From the NCBI RefSeq assembly GCF_026410385.1, contig NZ_JAPMLT010000007.1, positions 1 to 64,000 on the forward strand: DNA of 64,000 nt. The letters are read 5' to 3'. Source of the DNA: Tumebacillus lacus (lineage in GTDB: Bacteria > Bacillota > Bacilli > Tumebacillales > Tumebacillaceae). Below, one piece after another: positions 38,486 through 45,975 of the stretch. The translations under genes and the position numbers were made by a program. The notes beneath the pieces are model-generated. The model was not told the DNA's origin, did no database searches, and worked only from the letters and a program-made list of their open reading frames with translations. Numbering within the stretch: position 1 is the stretch's first letter; the number at the start of each line of letters is the position of its first letter.

Positions 38486-39531
38486 AGGGTGTGATTCTGT
38501 GCGCCGGTAACGGGACGCGGATGCAGCCGTTCTCGTATACGATGCCAAAGACGCTGTTGCCGGTGGCCAACCGGCCGTTGCTCGACCATTGCATCCGCAA
38601 GATGCAGGCGGCGGGTATCGAGGAGATCGCGGTGGTGATCAATCCGGCGCAGAAGCGGTTGGAGGACTATGTACGGGCCTATCAAGGCGCGAAGTTGCGA
38701 CTTCTGTATCAGAAGGAGCCGCGCGGGATCGCCCATGCGCTGATGGCGGCCAAATCTTTTTTGCGCCGCTCGCCGTTCGTGTTGCTGCTCGGGGACAATC
38801 TGATTGCGGAGCCGCTGTCGACGATGCTCGGGTCGTTTCGCGGGAAGGAGGCGTCCGTTTTGCTGGCCCGGGTGGAAAAGCCGCAGGAGTACGGCATCGC
38901 CGAGGTCGAGGGCGAGCGGATCGTCCGGTTGACGGAGAAGCCCGCTCAGCCAAAGAGCGATCTGGCGGTGATCGGGGCGTATGCGTTTCGAGCGTCGATC
39001 TTTGAGGCGATCCGCCGGTTGCAGCCGTCGGCGAGAGGCGAGTACGAGATCACCGATGCGATTCAGACGCTGATCACCGACGGGCGACCCGTGGCGTTTT
39101 CGGTGACGCAGCGGCCGTACTTCGATGTCGGGACGGTGCCGCGTTGGCTGGCGGCGAACCGCTGGATGTTGGAGGCGGAGCAGGGTGCGGCTGTGCAGGT
39201 CGGGGCGGACACGTCTTTGGAAAACGTCGTGCTGCGCGGACCGGTGCAGATCGGCGACGGATGCCGCCTCAAAGACGCGGTGATCGGGCCGTATGTGTCG
39301 GTGCAGGATCAGTGCGAGCTGATCGACTGTCGGATCGAGGACAGCCTGGTGCTGCAAGGGGCGCGGGTGGCGCATGTGGAGGTGCCGATGCGTCGCAGCA
39401 TCCTCGGGGCACGCAGCCGTCTGGAAGGGCGGACAGCGGCGGCCGGAGAGTCGGTCGAACTGCTGATCGGGGATCTGTCGCAGGTGCGGTGGCTGACCGC
39501 AGGAGAGGAGCGGGCGAAGGATGGGACATGA
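38482..39531 (+). CDS. Sugar-phosphate nucleotidyltransferase (RmlA/GlmU-like, long type)
   Basis: In the 349-residue protein, CAGNGTRMQPFSYTMPKTLL is the nucleotide-binding signature, LLLGDN and PQEYGIAEVEG are sugar-nucleotide contacts, and FDVGTVPRW ends the catalytic domain at about residue 230. The last 110 residues contain hexapeptide-like repeats of a left-handed beta-helix (GADTSLENVVLRGPVQIGDG). Glucose-1-phosphate thymidylyl- or uridylyltransferase activity is likely. Its start overlaps the ugd stop. Confidence 0.88.
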   Translation: MKGVILCAGNGTRMQPFSYTMPKTLLPVANRPLLDHCIRKMQAAGIEEIAVVINPAQKRLEDYVRAYQGAKLRLLYQKEPRGIAHALMAAKSFLRRSPFVLLLGDNLIAEPLSTMLGSFRGKEASVLLARVEKPQEYGIAEVEGERIVRLTEKPAQPKSDLAVIGAYAFRASIFEAIRRLQPSARGEYEITDAIQTLITDGRPVAFSVTQRPYFDVGTVPRWLAANRWMLEAEQGAAVQVGADTSLENVVLRGPVQIGDGCRLKDAVIGPYVSVQDQCELIDCRIEDSLVLQGARVAHVEVPMRRSILGARSRLEGRTAAAGESVELLIGDLSQVRWLTAGEERAKDGT

Positions 39532-39533
39532 GG

Positions 39534-39566
39534 AAAGCCTCTTCCGGTGAAGGAAGAGGCTTTTCT
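39534..39566. terminator. Bidirectional terminator between converging cluster halves
   Basis: AAAGCCTCTTCC (39534-39545) pairs with GGAAGAGGCTTT (39552-39563), with T-runs on both strands. Confidence 0.92.
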
Positions 39567-39585
39567 CATGTCGTTTTTTTGTGGG

Positions 39586-40536
39586 TCAGGGCAGGTTGTA
39601 AAGGCGTTTGATGTCTTGGATCTGCAGGTAGAGGCCGAGTTCGAGGTCGAAGAGCGGGGAGTAGGCGAGCTCCGTTTTGGCTTTGCAGATGTCTGCCCAC
39701 GTGTGGCGCGGGTCGCCCGGCTGTTGCGGGAGGTGTTGGAGGCGGGCTTTTTTGCCGGTGTGCGTTTCGATGATGCGGATGACGTCGAGCAGGCGCAGTC
39801 GGTCGCGGCCGCCGATGTTGTAAGCGATGCCGTTCTGCTGCGTATCGAGGGCGGCGAGGTTGGCGGCGATGGCGTCGTCGACGAAAGTGAAGTCGCGGCT
39901 CTGATGCCCGTCACCGTAGATCAAGAGCGGCTGGTCGGTGAGGATCTGGCGGATGAATTTGTGAAACGCCATGTCCGGCCGTTGGCGCGGTCCGTAGACG
40001 GTGAAGTAGCGGAGCGAGACGACGGGGAGTCCGAAGTTTTTGGCGTAGAGGGTGCAGAGCTGTTCGGCCGATAGTTTGGTGACGCCGTACGGGGAGAGCG
40101 GCTGCGTCGGGCGTGTCTCGTCGGTCGGTCCGGACATGTTGCCGTAGACGGAAGACGAGGAGGCGTAGATCAGTTTTTTGACGGTGGGGCTCGCTTTGAC
40201 CGCTTCGAGCAGAGATTGGGTGACGAGGATGTTGTGATCGACGTAGTCGGCGAAGTCGCGGCCCCAGGAGGTGCGCACGCCGGGGAGGGCGGCTTGGTGA
40301 AAGACGCCCTCCACGCCGTCGAGCAACTGCGGCATGTCGGCGTGGCGCAGGTTCAGTTCCCGGAAAGTGAAATGAGGGTGGCGGAGCAGGTCGGCGAGGT
40401 TGCGCTCTTTGATCCAACGCTCGTAGTTCGGGCCGAACATGTCGACGCCGAGCACGTCGTATCCTTCGCGCAGCAGGCGTTCGGAGAGGTGCGAGCCGAT
40501 AAATCCCGCGCAGCCGGTGACGAGGATGCGGTTCAT
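39586..40536 (-). CDS. NAD-dependent sugar-nucleotide epimerase/dehydratase
   Basis: The 316-residue SDR-fold protein has GCAGFIGSHLSERLL (GxxGxxG), the serine run YASSSSVYG and catalytic YGVTK, as in UDP-glucose/UDP-glucuronate 4-epimerases. A glucuronate-acting role would fit the ugd gene nearby; this is inference. ATG 40536 overlaps the stop of the glycosyltransferase gene (ATGA). It is the last gene of the three-gene minus-strand operon. Confidence 0.9.
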   Translation of the reverse strand: MNRILVTGCAGFIGSHLSERLLREGYDVLGVDMFGPNYERWIKERNLADLLRHPHFTFRELNLRHADMPQLLDGVEGVFHQAALPGVRTSWGRDFADYVDHNILVTQSLLEAVKASPTVKKLIYASSSSVYGNMSGPTDETRPTQPLSPYGVTKLSAEQLCTLYAKNFGLPVVSLRYFTVYGPRQRPDMAFHKFIRQILTDQPLLIYGDGHQSRDFTFVDDAIAANLAALDTQQNGIAYNIGGRDRLRLLDVIRIIETHTGKKARLQHLPQQPGDPRHTWADICKAKTELAYSPLFDLELGLYLQIQDIKRLYNLP

Positions 40537-41660
40537 TTCCAAACGCTCAGGATGTCGGCGACAACCCGCTCCCAGCCGTATTTTTGCTCGGCCAGCCGAC
40601 GGCCGTACTGGCCCATCGCTTTCATCTTGGCCGGATTGGACAGCAGTTCGGATATTTTTTGGGCGATCTCGTCCGGCTGTTCCGGAGTCTCGATGATCAA
40701 GCCGTTTCGACCGGGCTCGATCACTTCAGGGTTGCCGCCGCGGCTCGTGGTGAGGATCGGCAGTTCGGCGGCCATCGCTTCGTAGTGGACGCGGGCCAGC
40801 GGTTCCATCCACAAGGACGGGCAGACGAACAGGTCACCGGCCCAGAACCAATGGTGGATCTGAGCCGCATCGATGTAGCCGGTCGAGATGACGGGCAGCG
40901 GCGCGCGGGCGGCGAGGGCGCGGATGTAGGCGACATAGTCGGAGATCGAGTTGTCGCTGAACCAGCGGCCGCCGACGATGACGAGGGCGGCGTCCGGGTG
41001 CTTTTTGGCGAGCGGGTACATGGCGCGCACGAGCATGTCGGCGCCTTTTTTCGGTGAGAGGCGGCCGACGAAGAGGACGACTTTTTTGCCGGTCAGACCG
41101 TGTTCGCGGCGCAGTTGCTCGCGGATCTGCCGGGACGAGGAGCCAGTCCGGTAGCGGGCGAGGTCGACGCCGGAATAGACGGTGCGCAGTTTGTCGGCGG
41201 CCTGCGGGTAGTCGTCGCAGATGGCGCGGCCGACGTAGTCGCTGACGGTGACGATGCGCTCGACCTCTTGGATGGCGAGGGCGGCCTGCTCGGGCGCGAT
41301 CTTGCCGGGGAGGAACATGTCGTTGTGCATGCTCAGGATGAGGCGGGCATGGGGTGCGGCGCGGCGCACGGTCTCGACCATCAAGGGGCGGTTGAAAATG
41401 TGGATCAGGTCGTAGGAGCGGTCTTTGAGAAACGCTTCCACCCCTTCGCGGTACAGATCGAAATTGCCGCCGGGGATGCGCTCATAGCGGATGCGGCCGA
41501 CCGTTTCGCTGTCCGGCAGCTCCGGGTCGGTGCGGCCGAGGATGGTCAGGCTGTGATGGCGGCTCAGTCCTTCGGAGATGCCGGAGATGTAGGTTTGGAT
41601 CGCGCCGCCGCGGATCGGGGGCACGGGAAGTTTTTCGGTGACGATCATCAGGATGTTCAC
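40533..41660 (-). CDS. Glycosyltransferase family 4, CotSA-like
   Basis: The 375-residue GT-B protein starts with GTG 41660 (MNILMIVTEKLPVPPIRGGA). It contains LFVGRLSPKKGADMLVRAM and the donor-binding EX7E signature in PSLWMEPLARVHYEAMAAE. In Bacillus a similar enzyme, CotSA, is a spore-coat protein next to CotS. The immediate neighbour here is a CotS-family gene whose stop touches this start, supporting the same role. Confidence 0.85.
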   Translation of the reverse strand: MNILMIVTEKLPVPPIRGGAIQTYISGISEGLSRHHSLTILGRTDPELPDSETVGRIRYERIPGGNFDLYREGVEAFLKDRSYDLIHIFNRPLMVETVRRAAPHARLILSMHNDMFLPGKIAPEQAALAIQEVERIVTVSDYVGRAICDDYPQAADKLRTVYSGVDLARYRTGSSSRQIREQLRREHGLTGKKVVLFVGRLSPKKGADMLVRAMYPLAKKHPDAALVIVGGRWFSDNSISDYVAYIRALAARAPLPVISTGYIDAAQIHHWFWAGDLFVCPSLWMEPLARVHYEAMAAELPILTTSRGGNPEVIEPGRNGLIIETPEQPDEIAQKISELLSNPAKMKAMGQYGRRLAEQKYGWERVVADILSVWK

Positions 41661-43367
41661 TTATTTTTTCTCCTTTCGCGGCTGGTTGATCAGCGCTTCC
41701 ACAAGCTTTTGAATGCGCGGGTCCGGGGTCAGCGGTTGGTTGGCCGCTTGGATCAGCGCGCGGGCTGTGAACTCGATGTAGGCGCGGCGTTGTTTCAGCG
41801 ATTCATCCGGTCGTTTGGTGCGGTTCGAGACGGTGAACGGCCGTTTGTCAGGCATGGAGAGCGGCTTGGGACGCGGAGGTGCCGATTTTTTCGAGGATGT
41901 TTTGGCGGTCTTTGGCTTGAAATTTTTCAGGTCGAGTGCGTCAAGGAGGGACGGAATGTCCGGCAGGTCGAGGGAGGGGGAGTTTGCGGCGGAAGGAACA
42001 GGAGCGGCAGGCGTTTTAGGAGCGGCAGTTGTTTTAGGAATGGCAGGTGTTTTAGCGGCAGGTGTTTTTGGATTGGCGGGTGTACTAGAAGCGGCAGGTG
42101 TTTTAGGAGCGGCAGGTGTTTTAGAGTCAGCACGCGACTTGGTCGGAGCAGCGGCAGGCGGCGGGGAGGCCAGACCGGCGTACTGCGGGGACGGCACGGC
42201 GTGTGAATGGCTGCGGTTGGCGGCGTGTGCGGAGGCGGCTGTGGCGGTGTGGATCAGATAGCGCGGTTTGAAGTCGCTCGGGGCGGTCTGGATAACGGCT
42301 CCCAGCTCTTTCAACGCGGCCCATTTGGTGGCGTCGGTGGCTTCGAGGTGGTCGAGCAGCGCTGCGGTTTGGGGATCGTTCAAAAAGAGTTCCGGCTCAA
42401 AGACGATCTCTTTGATGTGTTTGTAAAATTCGTTCGGCATCGCCATATCGATCAAGAGCATCTGATAGAGTTCCGGCTCAATCGGGTTGGCTTGGTTGTA
42501 GGCGTCGATCATGCCGCGCATCCACGTCAGGTCCCACACGCCCATGTCGTGCATGGTCGAGGTGATCAGTTTGCGCAGGTCGCGGATCGGCAGGTCGTAG
42601 GCGACACCGTCGAGGTCGATGATCCACAGGCCGCCCGGACCTTGCTGACCGTTCGACCAGCCGTAGTCTTGGTGGGCCAGGCCCCAAGCCGCTTCGCCGC
42701 GTTCGATCAACGCGGGATAGGGACCGTTTTGCAGAGTGTGCAGGGCGTCACGGGCTTGTTGCTCGTATTTGTCGACGATGCCGAGCAGTCGCCGGCTGGC
42801 CGGGTGGTCGGAGTAGGTGGCGGCGATGACGCGGAACCAGCTGATTTTTTCGAGGATTTTCATGTATTGCTTTTCGTAGCCGTACAGACGGGAAGCGCGC
42901 TCCGCTCCGGCAGGCGGCATGTAGCCTTGGGAATGGCGGTGAAATTCGCCGAGGCCGTAGCAGAGGGCTTGGGCACCTTCGAGGTCGACTTTGCTGGCGG
43001 GGGTGAGATCGATCCAGTCGGTGACGATCCACAGTTTGCCGCCGCACTCGCAGCAGAGCGCGCCGTCGCGATTGGGGATCAGCGCCGGGACGCGGGCTCC
43101 TTTGTTGACGAGGTACTCCTGCGCGCCGACGGAGAACAAGCTGCGGGGCGGGGTGCGGTGCAGCACTTTCAAGGAGCGCGGGCCTTTGTCGGTGAGGATC
43201 TTCCAGATCGCGCCGCCTTTGTCCGGCTTGGTGGTGATCAGGGTCCGCTCCTGCACGCGCATGTCGTAGCGGGAGATCACTTGTTCCGCCAGTTGGTCGA
43301 GCTCCGGCGGTACGGTCGGCACGTCGCCTTCGACGTCTCCCCAAGGGACGATGGTCCATTCAGTCAT
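41661..43367 (-). CDS. CotS-family spore coat protein with Pro/Ala-rich tail
   Basis: The 568-residue protein's first 350 residues have the kinase-like fold of the CotS/YtaA family. Visible motifs are a catalytic loop HQDYGWSN (HxDxxxxN) and IDLDG as the metal loop. From about residue 385, a low-complexity stretch of repeated KTPAA-type units (KTPAAPKTPAASSTPANP and so on) leads to a basic helical C-terminus. CotS is otherwise about 350 residues, so the tail is unusual. It is the first gene of the coat operon (cotS-like, cotSA-like, epimerase), with GGAAGGG before ATG 43367. Confidence 0.82.
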   Translation of the reverse strand: MTEWTIVPWGDVEGDVPTVPPELDQLAEQVISRYDMRVQERTLITTKPDKGGAIWKILTDKGPRSLKVLHRTPPRSLFSVGAQEYLVNKGARVPALIPNRDGALCCECGGKLWIVTDWIDLTPASKVDLEGAQALCYGLGEFHRHSQGYMPPAGAERASRLYGYEKQYMKILEKISWFRVIAATYSDHPASRRLLGIVDKYEQQARDALHTLQNGPYPALIERGEAAWGLAHQDYGWSNGQQGPGGLWIIDLDGVAYDLPIRDLRKLITSTMHDMGVWDLTWMRGMIDAYNQANPIEPELYQMLLIDMAMPNEFYKHIKEIVFEPELFLNDPQTAALLDHLEATDATKWAALKELGAVIQTAPSDFKPRYLIHTATAASAHAANRSHSHAVPSPQYAGLASPPPAAAPTKSRADSKTPAAPKTPAASSTPANPKTPAAKTPAIPKTTAAPKTPAAPVPSAANSPSLDLPDIPSLLDALDLKNFKPKTAKTSSKKSAPPRPKPLSMPDKRPFTVSNRTKRPDESLKQRRAYIEFTARALIQAANQPLTPDPRIQKLVEALINQPRKEKK

Positions 43368-43399
43368 GGGTTTCCCTTCCTTTTTTAAAGTTTTATTAG

Positions 43400-43408
43400 C
43401 AGTCTATG
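43400..43408 (-). promoter_or_regulatory. Mother-cell type -10 element of the CotS operon
   Basis: Read on the minus strand this is CATAGACTG, identical to the nonamer ahead of ugd at 37128. It lies 33 bp upstream of the cotS-like start. The -35 region is not recognisable. Confidence 0.4.
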
Positions 43409-43475
43409 AGGGGGCAGAGCGTGTCGAAACGGACAAACGGGCAGGTATTTTTCGCGGCTTCGGAGCAAGGGACCG

Positions 43476-43504
43476 GCATATCTAGCAATCTCGTTTCATA
43501 GAAT
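43476..43504 (+). promoter_or_regulatory. Sigma-E promoter of spoIIP
   Basis: GCATATC (43476-43482) and CATAGAAT (43497-43504) are separated by exactly 14 bp, matching the sigma-E pattern KMATATT-N14-CATACAMT in spacing and most positions. The spacer begins TAGCAATC, identical to the promoter at 45407. Confidence 0.7.
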
Positions 43505-43561
43505 CAGGAGAAACAAGGCAAAGGATACGCAACAGTTGCCGACAGAGGAGGACCTGTGCGC

Positions 43562-44731
43562 ATGAAACGAGATCAAGAACGCAAACGACGCTTTCGCTCC
43601 TATACGGTCAATATGGCCTCACCCAAAGCACGGACGACGATCATCATGTTGGGGCTGGCCATCGCCGTTTTTGCGATCATCGTGTCGGTGATCGCGGTGC
43701 AGTTGCTGGCGGGAGGGCAGAAGGGGCTGGCCGGAAAGATGTTGCACAGCATATCGGCCCATTCGCTCTCTCATGTGATTTCCCAGGAAATTCCGATGTA
43801 CGCGTCGGTGGGGCCGGATGTGACGATGGTGGAGAACAAGGTGTATCCGAAAGGGTTTTCCAATATGCTGCTCTACCTGTTTACCGATATCGATGCGGGC
43901 AATCCGCTGACGGTGGTCGGTTCACAAGTGCCCGGCATGGCGGTCAGCGAGTTTCAACTGCTGACTCCGGGACCGGAGTTTGACGTTCCGCCTGCGGAAC
44001 ACACGCACCCGGAAGGCTCGCAGCCAAACGCAGATGCGAAGCCTCGGGAGAAAGTCGAAGATTTCAAGACGTCGAACGAGCCGCTGGTCTATGTGTATCA
44101 CACCCACAACCGGGAGTCGTTCCTGCCGGCGATGCCGGGGGTGTCTGATCCGGATCGTGCGTATCATCCGAAAGAAAACATCGAGAAAGCGGGCACTGCG
44201 TTAATCGAAGGGTTGAAAAAGGAAGGCTATGCGGGGCTTCAGACGCTGGAGGACTATTGGGTGAAAGGCGACTTTAACCGGGCGTATGATTTCTCCCGTC
44301 CGACGGTGCAGAAGGTGTTGAAGGAAAATAAGAATCTGCAACTGATCTTCGACATCCACCGCGATGCTAACAAGCGGGAGGTGACGACGCGAGGGATCAA
44401 CAAGGAGAACTATGCGACGGTGTACCTCATCGTCGGCGGCGGGAACAACCCGCACGCGGAGAAGAATGAGGCGGTGGCGTATGAGTTGCACAATTTGATC
44501 CAAGAGATGTATCCTGGCATGTCGCGCGGGGTGTGGAAAAAGAACGACACCCGATTTGACACGCGCTACAACCACGATCTCAACCCGAACATGGTCATTC
44601 TGGAGATCGGCGGTCCGGAGAACACGATGGCGGAAGTGACGCGCACAGCAGAAGCGATGAGCAAAGTGTCGGCTGCGTATTTGAAAAAGAAAGGATTTGC
44701 GCCGCAGCGGTTGGAAGGGCAGAAACAGTAA
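43562..44731 (+). CDS. spoIIP: Stage II sporulation protein P
   Basis: The 389-residue protein has one N-terminal membrane anchor (about residues 26-52) and an extracytoplasmic amidase/endopeptidase domain. Motifs VYVYHTHNRESFLP, IFDIHRDANKR and MVILEIGGPENTMAEV contain the expected His/Glu/Asp ligands. With SpoIID and SpoIIM it degrades septal peptidoglycan during engulfment. GAGGAGG (43545-43551) favours ATG 43562 over GTG 43556. The sigma-E promoter lies 58 bp upstream. Confidence 0.93.
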   Translation: MKRDQERKRRFRSYTVNMASPKARTTIIMLGLAIAVFAIIVSVIAVQLLAGGQKGLAGKMLHSISAHSLSHVISQEIPMYASVGPDVTMVENKVYPKGFSNMLLYLFTDIDAGNPLTVVGSQVPGMAVSEFQLLTPGPEFDVPPAEHTHPEGSQPNADAKPREKVEDFKTSNEPLVYVYHTHNRESFLPAMPGVSDPDRAYHPKENIEKAGTALIEGLKKEGYAGLQTLEDYWVKGDFNRAYDFSRPTVQKVLKENKNLQLIFDIHRDANKREVTTRGINKENYATVYLIVGGGNNPHAEKNEAVAYELHNLIQEMYPGMSRGVWKKNDTRFDTRYNHDLNPNMVILEIGGPENTMAEVTRTAEAMSKVSAAYLKKKGFAPQRLEGQKQ

Positions 44732-44742
44732 GGGAAACGAAT

Positions 44743-44895
44743 GACCGACTGATGAGGTCGGTGACAGAGTCGGTGGAATGGGATCGGGCTGTGATTGAAA
44801 CGCCCACTGATGCGGCAGGTGGCTGAGGGAAGGCAGTCTGATGCGGTTGGTGGAATGGGGGGCGGGCTGTGAAGGAAGGCCGACTGAGGTCATGC
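44743..44895. repeat. Degenerate tandem duplication after spoIIP
   Basis: GGTGGAATGGG occurs at 44772-44782 and 44849-44859, each followed by CGGGCTGTGA; the period is 77 bp. CCGACTGATG-type starts recur at about 44743, 44803 and 44880. The copies are imperfect and non-coding. Confidence 0.6.
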
Positions 44896-44905
44896 GATCA
44901 CGCGA

Positions 44906-44942
44906 AAGAGGTCAACCGGCGATCTGCCGGTTGACCTCTTTT
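44906..44942. terminator. Bidirectional terminator between spoIIP and BsuPI gene
   Basis: AAGAGGTCAACCGGC (44906-44920) pairs perfectly with GCCGGTTGACCTCTT (44926-44940) around GATCT, with T-runs on both strands. Confidence 0.92.
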
Positions 44943-44955
44943 GGTGGATGTGCGA

Positions 44956-45315
44956 TTACGAGATGGTGATGGTCGTCGAGTCTTGCTCAGGCATGTTGTA
45001 GGACGTGATCTGGCCGACGACAGTGTAGGTGCCGGTCGGGACTTGGTTGCCGGCGGAGTTGGTTTGGTTCCACTCGACGGTGTAGACGCGGGATTCGCCC
45101 GGTTGCAGGGTCTCGCTGCCCATCATCTGGGCGAAAAAGCGGCCGTCGCTCCACTGCCAGACTTTGTTGCCGCCCCGGCCGATGATCACGTCGTAGCGCT
45201 GCGAGGAGCTGAAGTTGTACGTCTGCGTCGTACCCGTGTCGTTGGTCAACGTCAAGGTGATCACAACCGTCTCGCCCACCGCATAGTTCGTTTTGTTCGT
45301 TGTCACTGTAAGCAT
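44956..45315 (-). CDS. BsuPI-domain protein (intracellular proteinase inhibitor-like)
   Basis: The product of about 119 residues is a single beta-sandwich domain: TNYAVGETVVITLTLTND, SSSQRYDVIIG, KVWQWSDGRFFAQ, LQPGESRVYTVEWNQ and VPTGTYTVVGQI. All are landmarks of the BsuPI/IPI family, which binds serine proteases in Bacillus. There is no signal peptide, so it is cytoplasmic. The start is set at ATG 45315 because AAGGAGG is one base from ATG 45324 but about 10 bp from 45315. It interrupts the otherwise conserved spoIIP-yqxA order in antisense. Confidence 0.8.
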   Translation of the reverse strand: MLTVTTNKTNYAVGETVVITLTLTNDTGTTQTYNFSSSQRYDVIIGRGGNKVWQWSDGRFFAQMMGSETLQPGESRVYTVEWNQTNSAGNQVPTGTYTVVGQITSYNMPEQDSTTITIS

Positions 45316-45406
45316 CTTGAACATTCCTCCTTGTGATGTTAGGGATACTATGTTCTATGTTTCACAGAGATAAGTTGTGAGCGTTTGGCAGGAATTTGTG
45401 CGTCTG

Positions 45407-45435
45407 TCATATCTAGCAATCCTGCCTCATAGATT
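45407..45435 (+). promoter_or_regulatory. Sigma-E promoter of the YqxA-family gene
   Basis: TCATATC (45407-45413) and CATAGATT (45428-45435) are separated by 14 bp. CATATCTAGCAATC is identical to the spoIIP promoter. Confidence 0.7.
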
Positions 45436-45503
45436 GGTAGCAAAGTATAGGCGTTGTTTCCCGCTGGACATACTGGAAACAATCGGTGAGAGGAGGAATC
45501 GCA

Positions 45504-45857
45504 ATGCGAAGTCTCATGGAACAGACGGCCGTGTACGGGATCTTGATGGTGATGCTCGCGCTGATGGTGCTGTTTGGCATCCAGTCGGCGGAAAAGGGCA
45601 TCCAGTCGCTGACGGGCAGCGACGACCCGCAAGCGTTGGCTGTGACCGGCACGCAAAACGGACAGGTGGACCTGAGAGTGCTCGGCAAAGACCTGTCTTC
45701 CACAGAGATCCCGTGGGCCGACCGGCTCAGCGATCAACTCGAAGGGCAGGAGAGCATCGTCGGCGATCTGGTCGACAGCGCCGCGCTGAACATCGGCGAC
45801 TGGATGCAGGCGGGGGCGCAGACGCTGCTCGAAAAATTGAACGGGTGGCTGCGCTGA
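45504..45857 (+). CDS. yqxA: YqxA-family (DUF3679) sporulation-associated protein
   Basis: The 117-residue protein has one membrane helix near the N-terminus (VYGILMVMLALMVLFGIQSA) and a soluble tail with SDQLEGQE and a C-terminal amphipathic helix. Its place between spoIIP and lepA, its length and the GIQSAEKGI segment match the YqxA family of Bacillus. GAGGAGG precedes ATG 45504. Expression from the sigma-E-like promoter predicts mother-cell production. The molecular role is unknown. Confidence 0.75.
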   Translation: MRSLMEQTAVYGILMVMLALMVLFGIQSAEKGIQSLTGSDDPQALAVTGTQNGQVDLRVLGKDLSSTEIPWADRLSDQLEGQESIVGDLVDSAALNIGDWMQAGAQTLLEKLNGWLR

Positions 45858-45863
45858 AAGTTT

Positions 45864-45894
45864 CGTGCCGGGAGCGGGCACGGAGCTTTTTTTC
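45864..45894 (+). terminator. Terminator after yqxA
   Basis: CGTGCC (45864-45869) pairs with GGCACG (45877-45882), followed after GAGC by seven T. Confidence 0.65.
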
Positions 45895-45900
45895 TTGCTG

Positions 45901-45930
45901 TTGATGTTGCAATTCATCGAATGATATAAT
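45901..45930 (+). promoter_or_regulatory. Sigma-A promoter of lepA
   Basis: TTGATG (45901-45906) and TATAAT (45925-45930) are spaced by 18 bp, 46 bp before the lepA start. Confidence 0.7.
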
Positions 45931-45975
45931 GGGGAGCAGTATTGTCTTTAAGGAGTTAAAGGGGGATGTCCGTCA

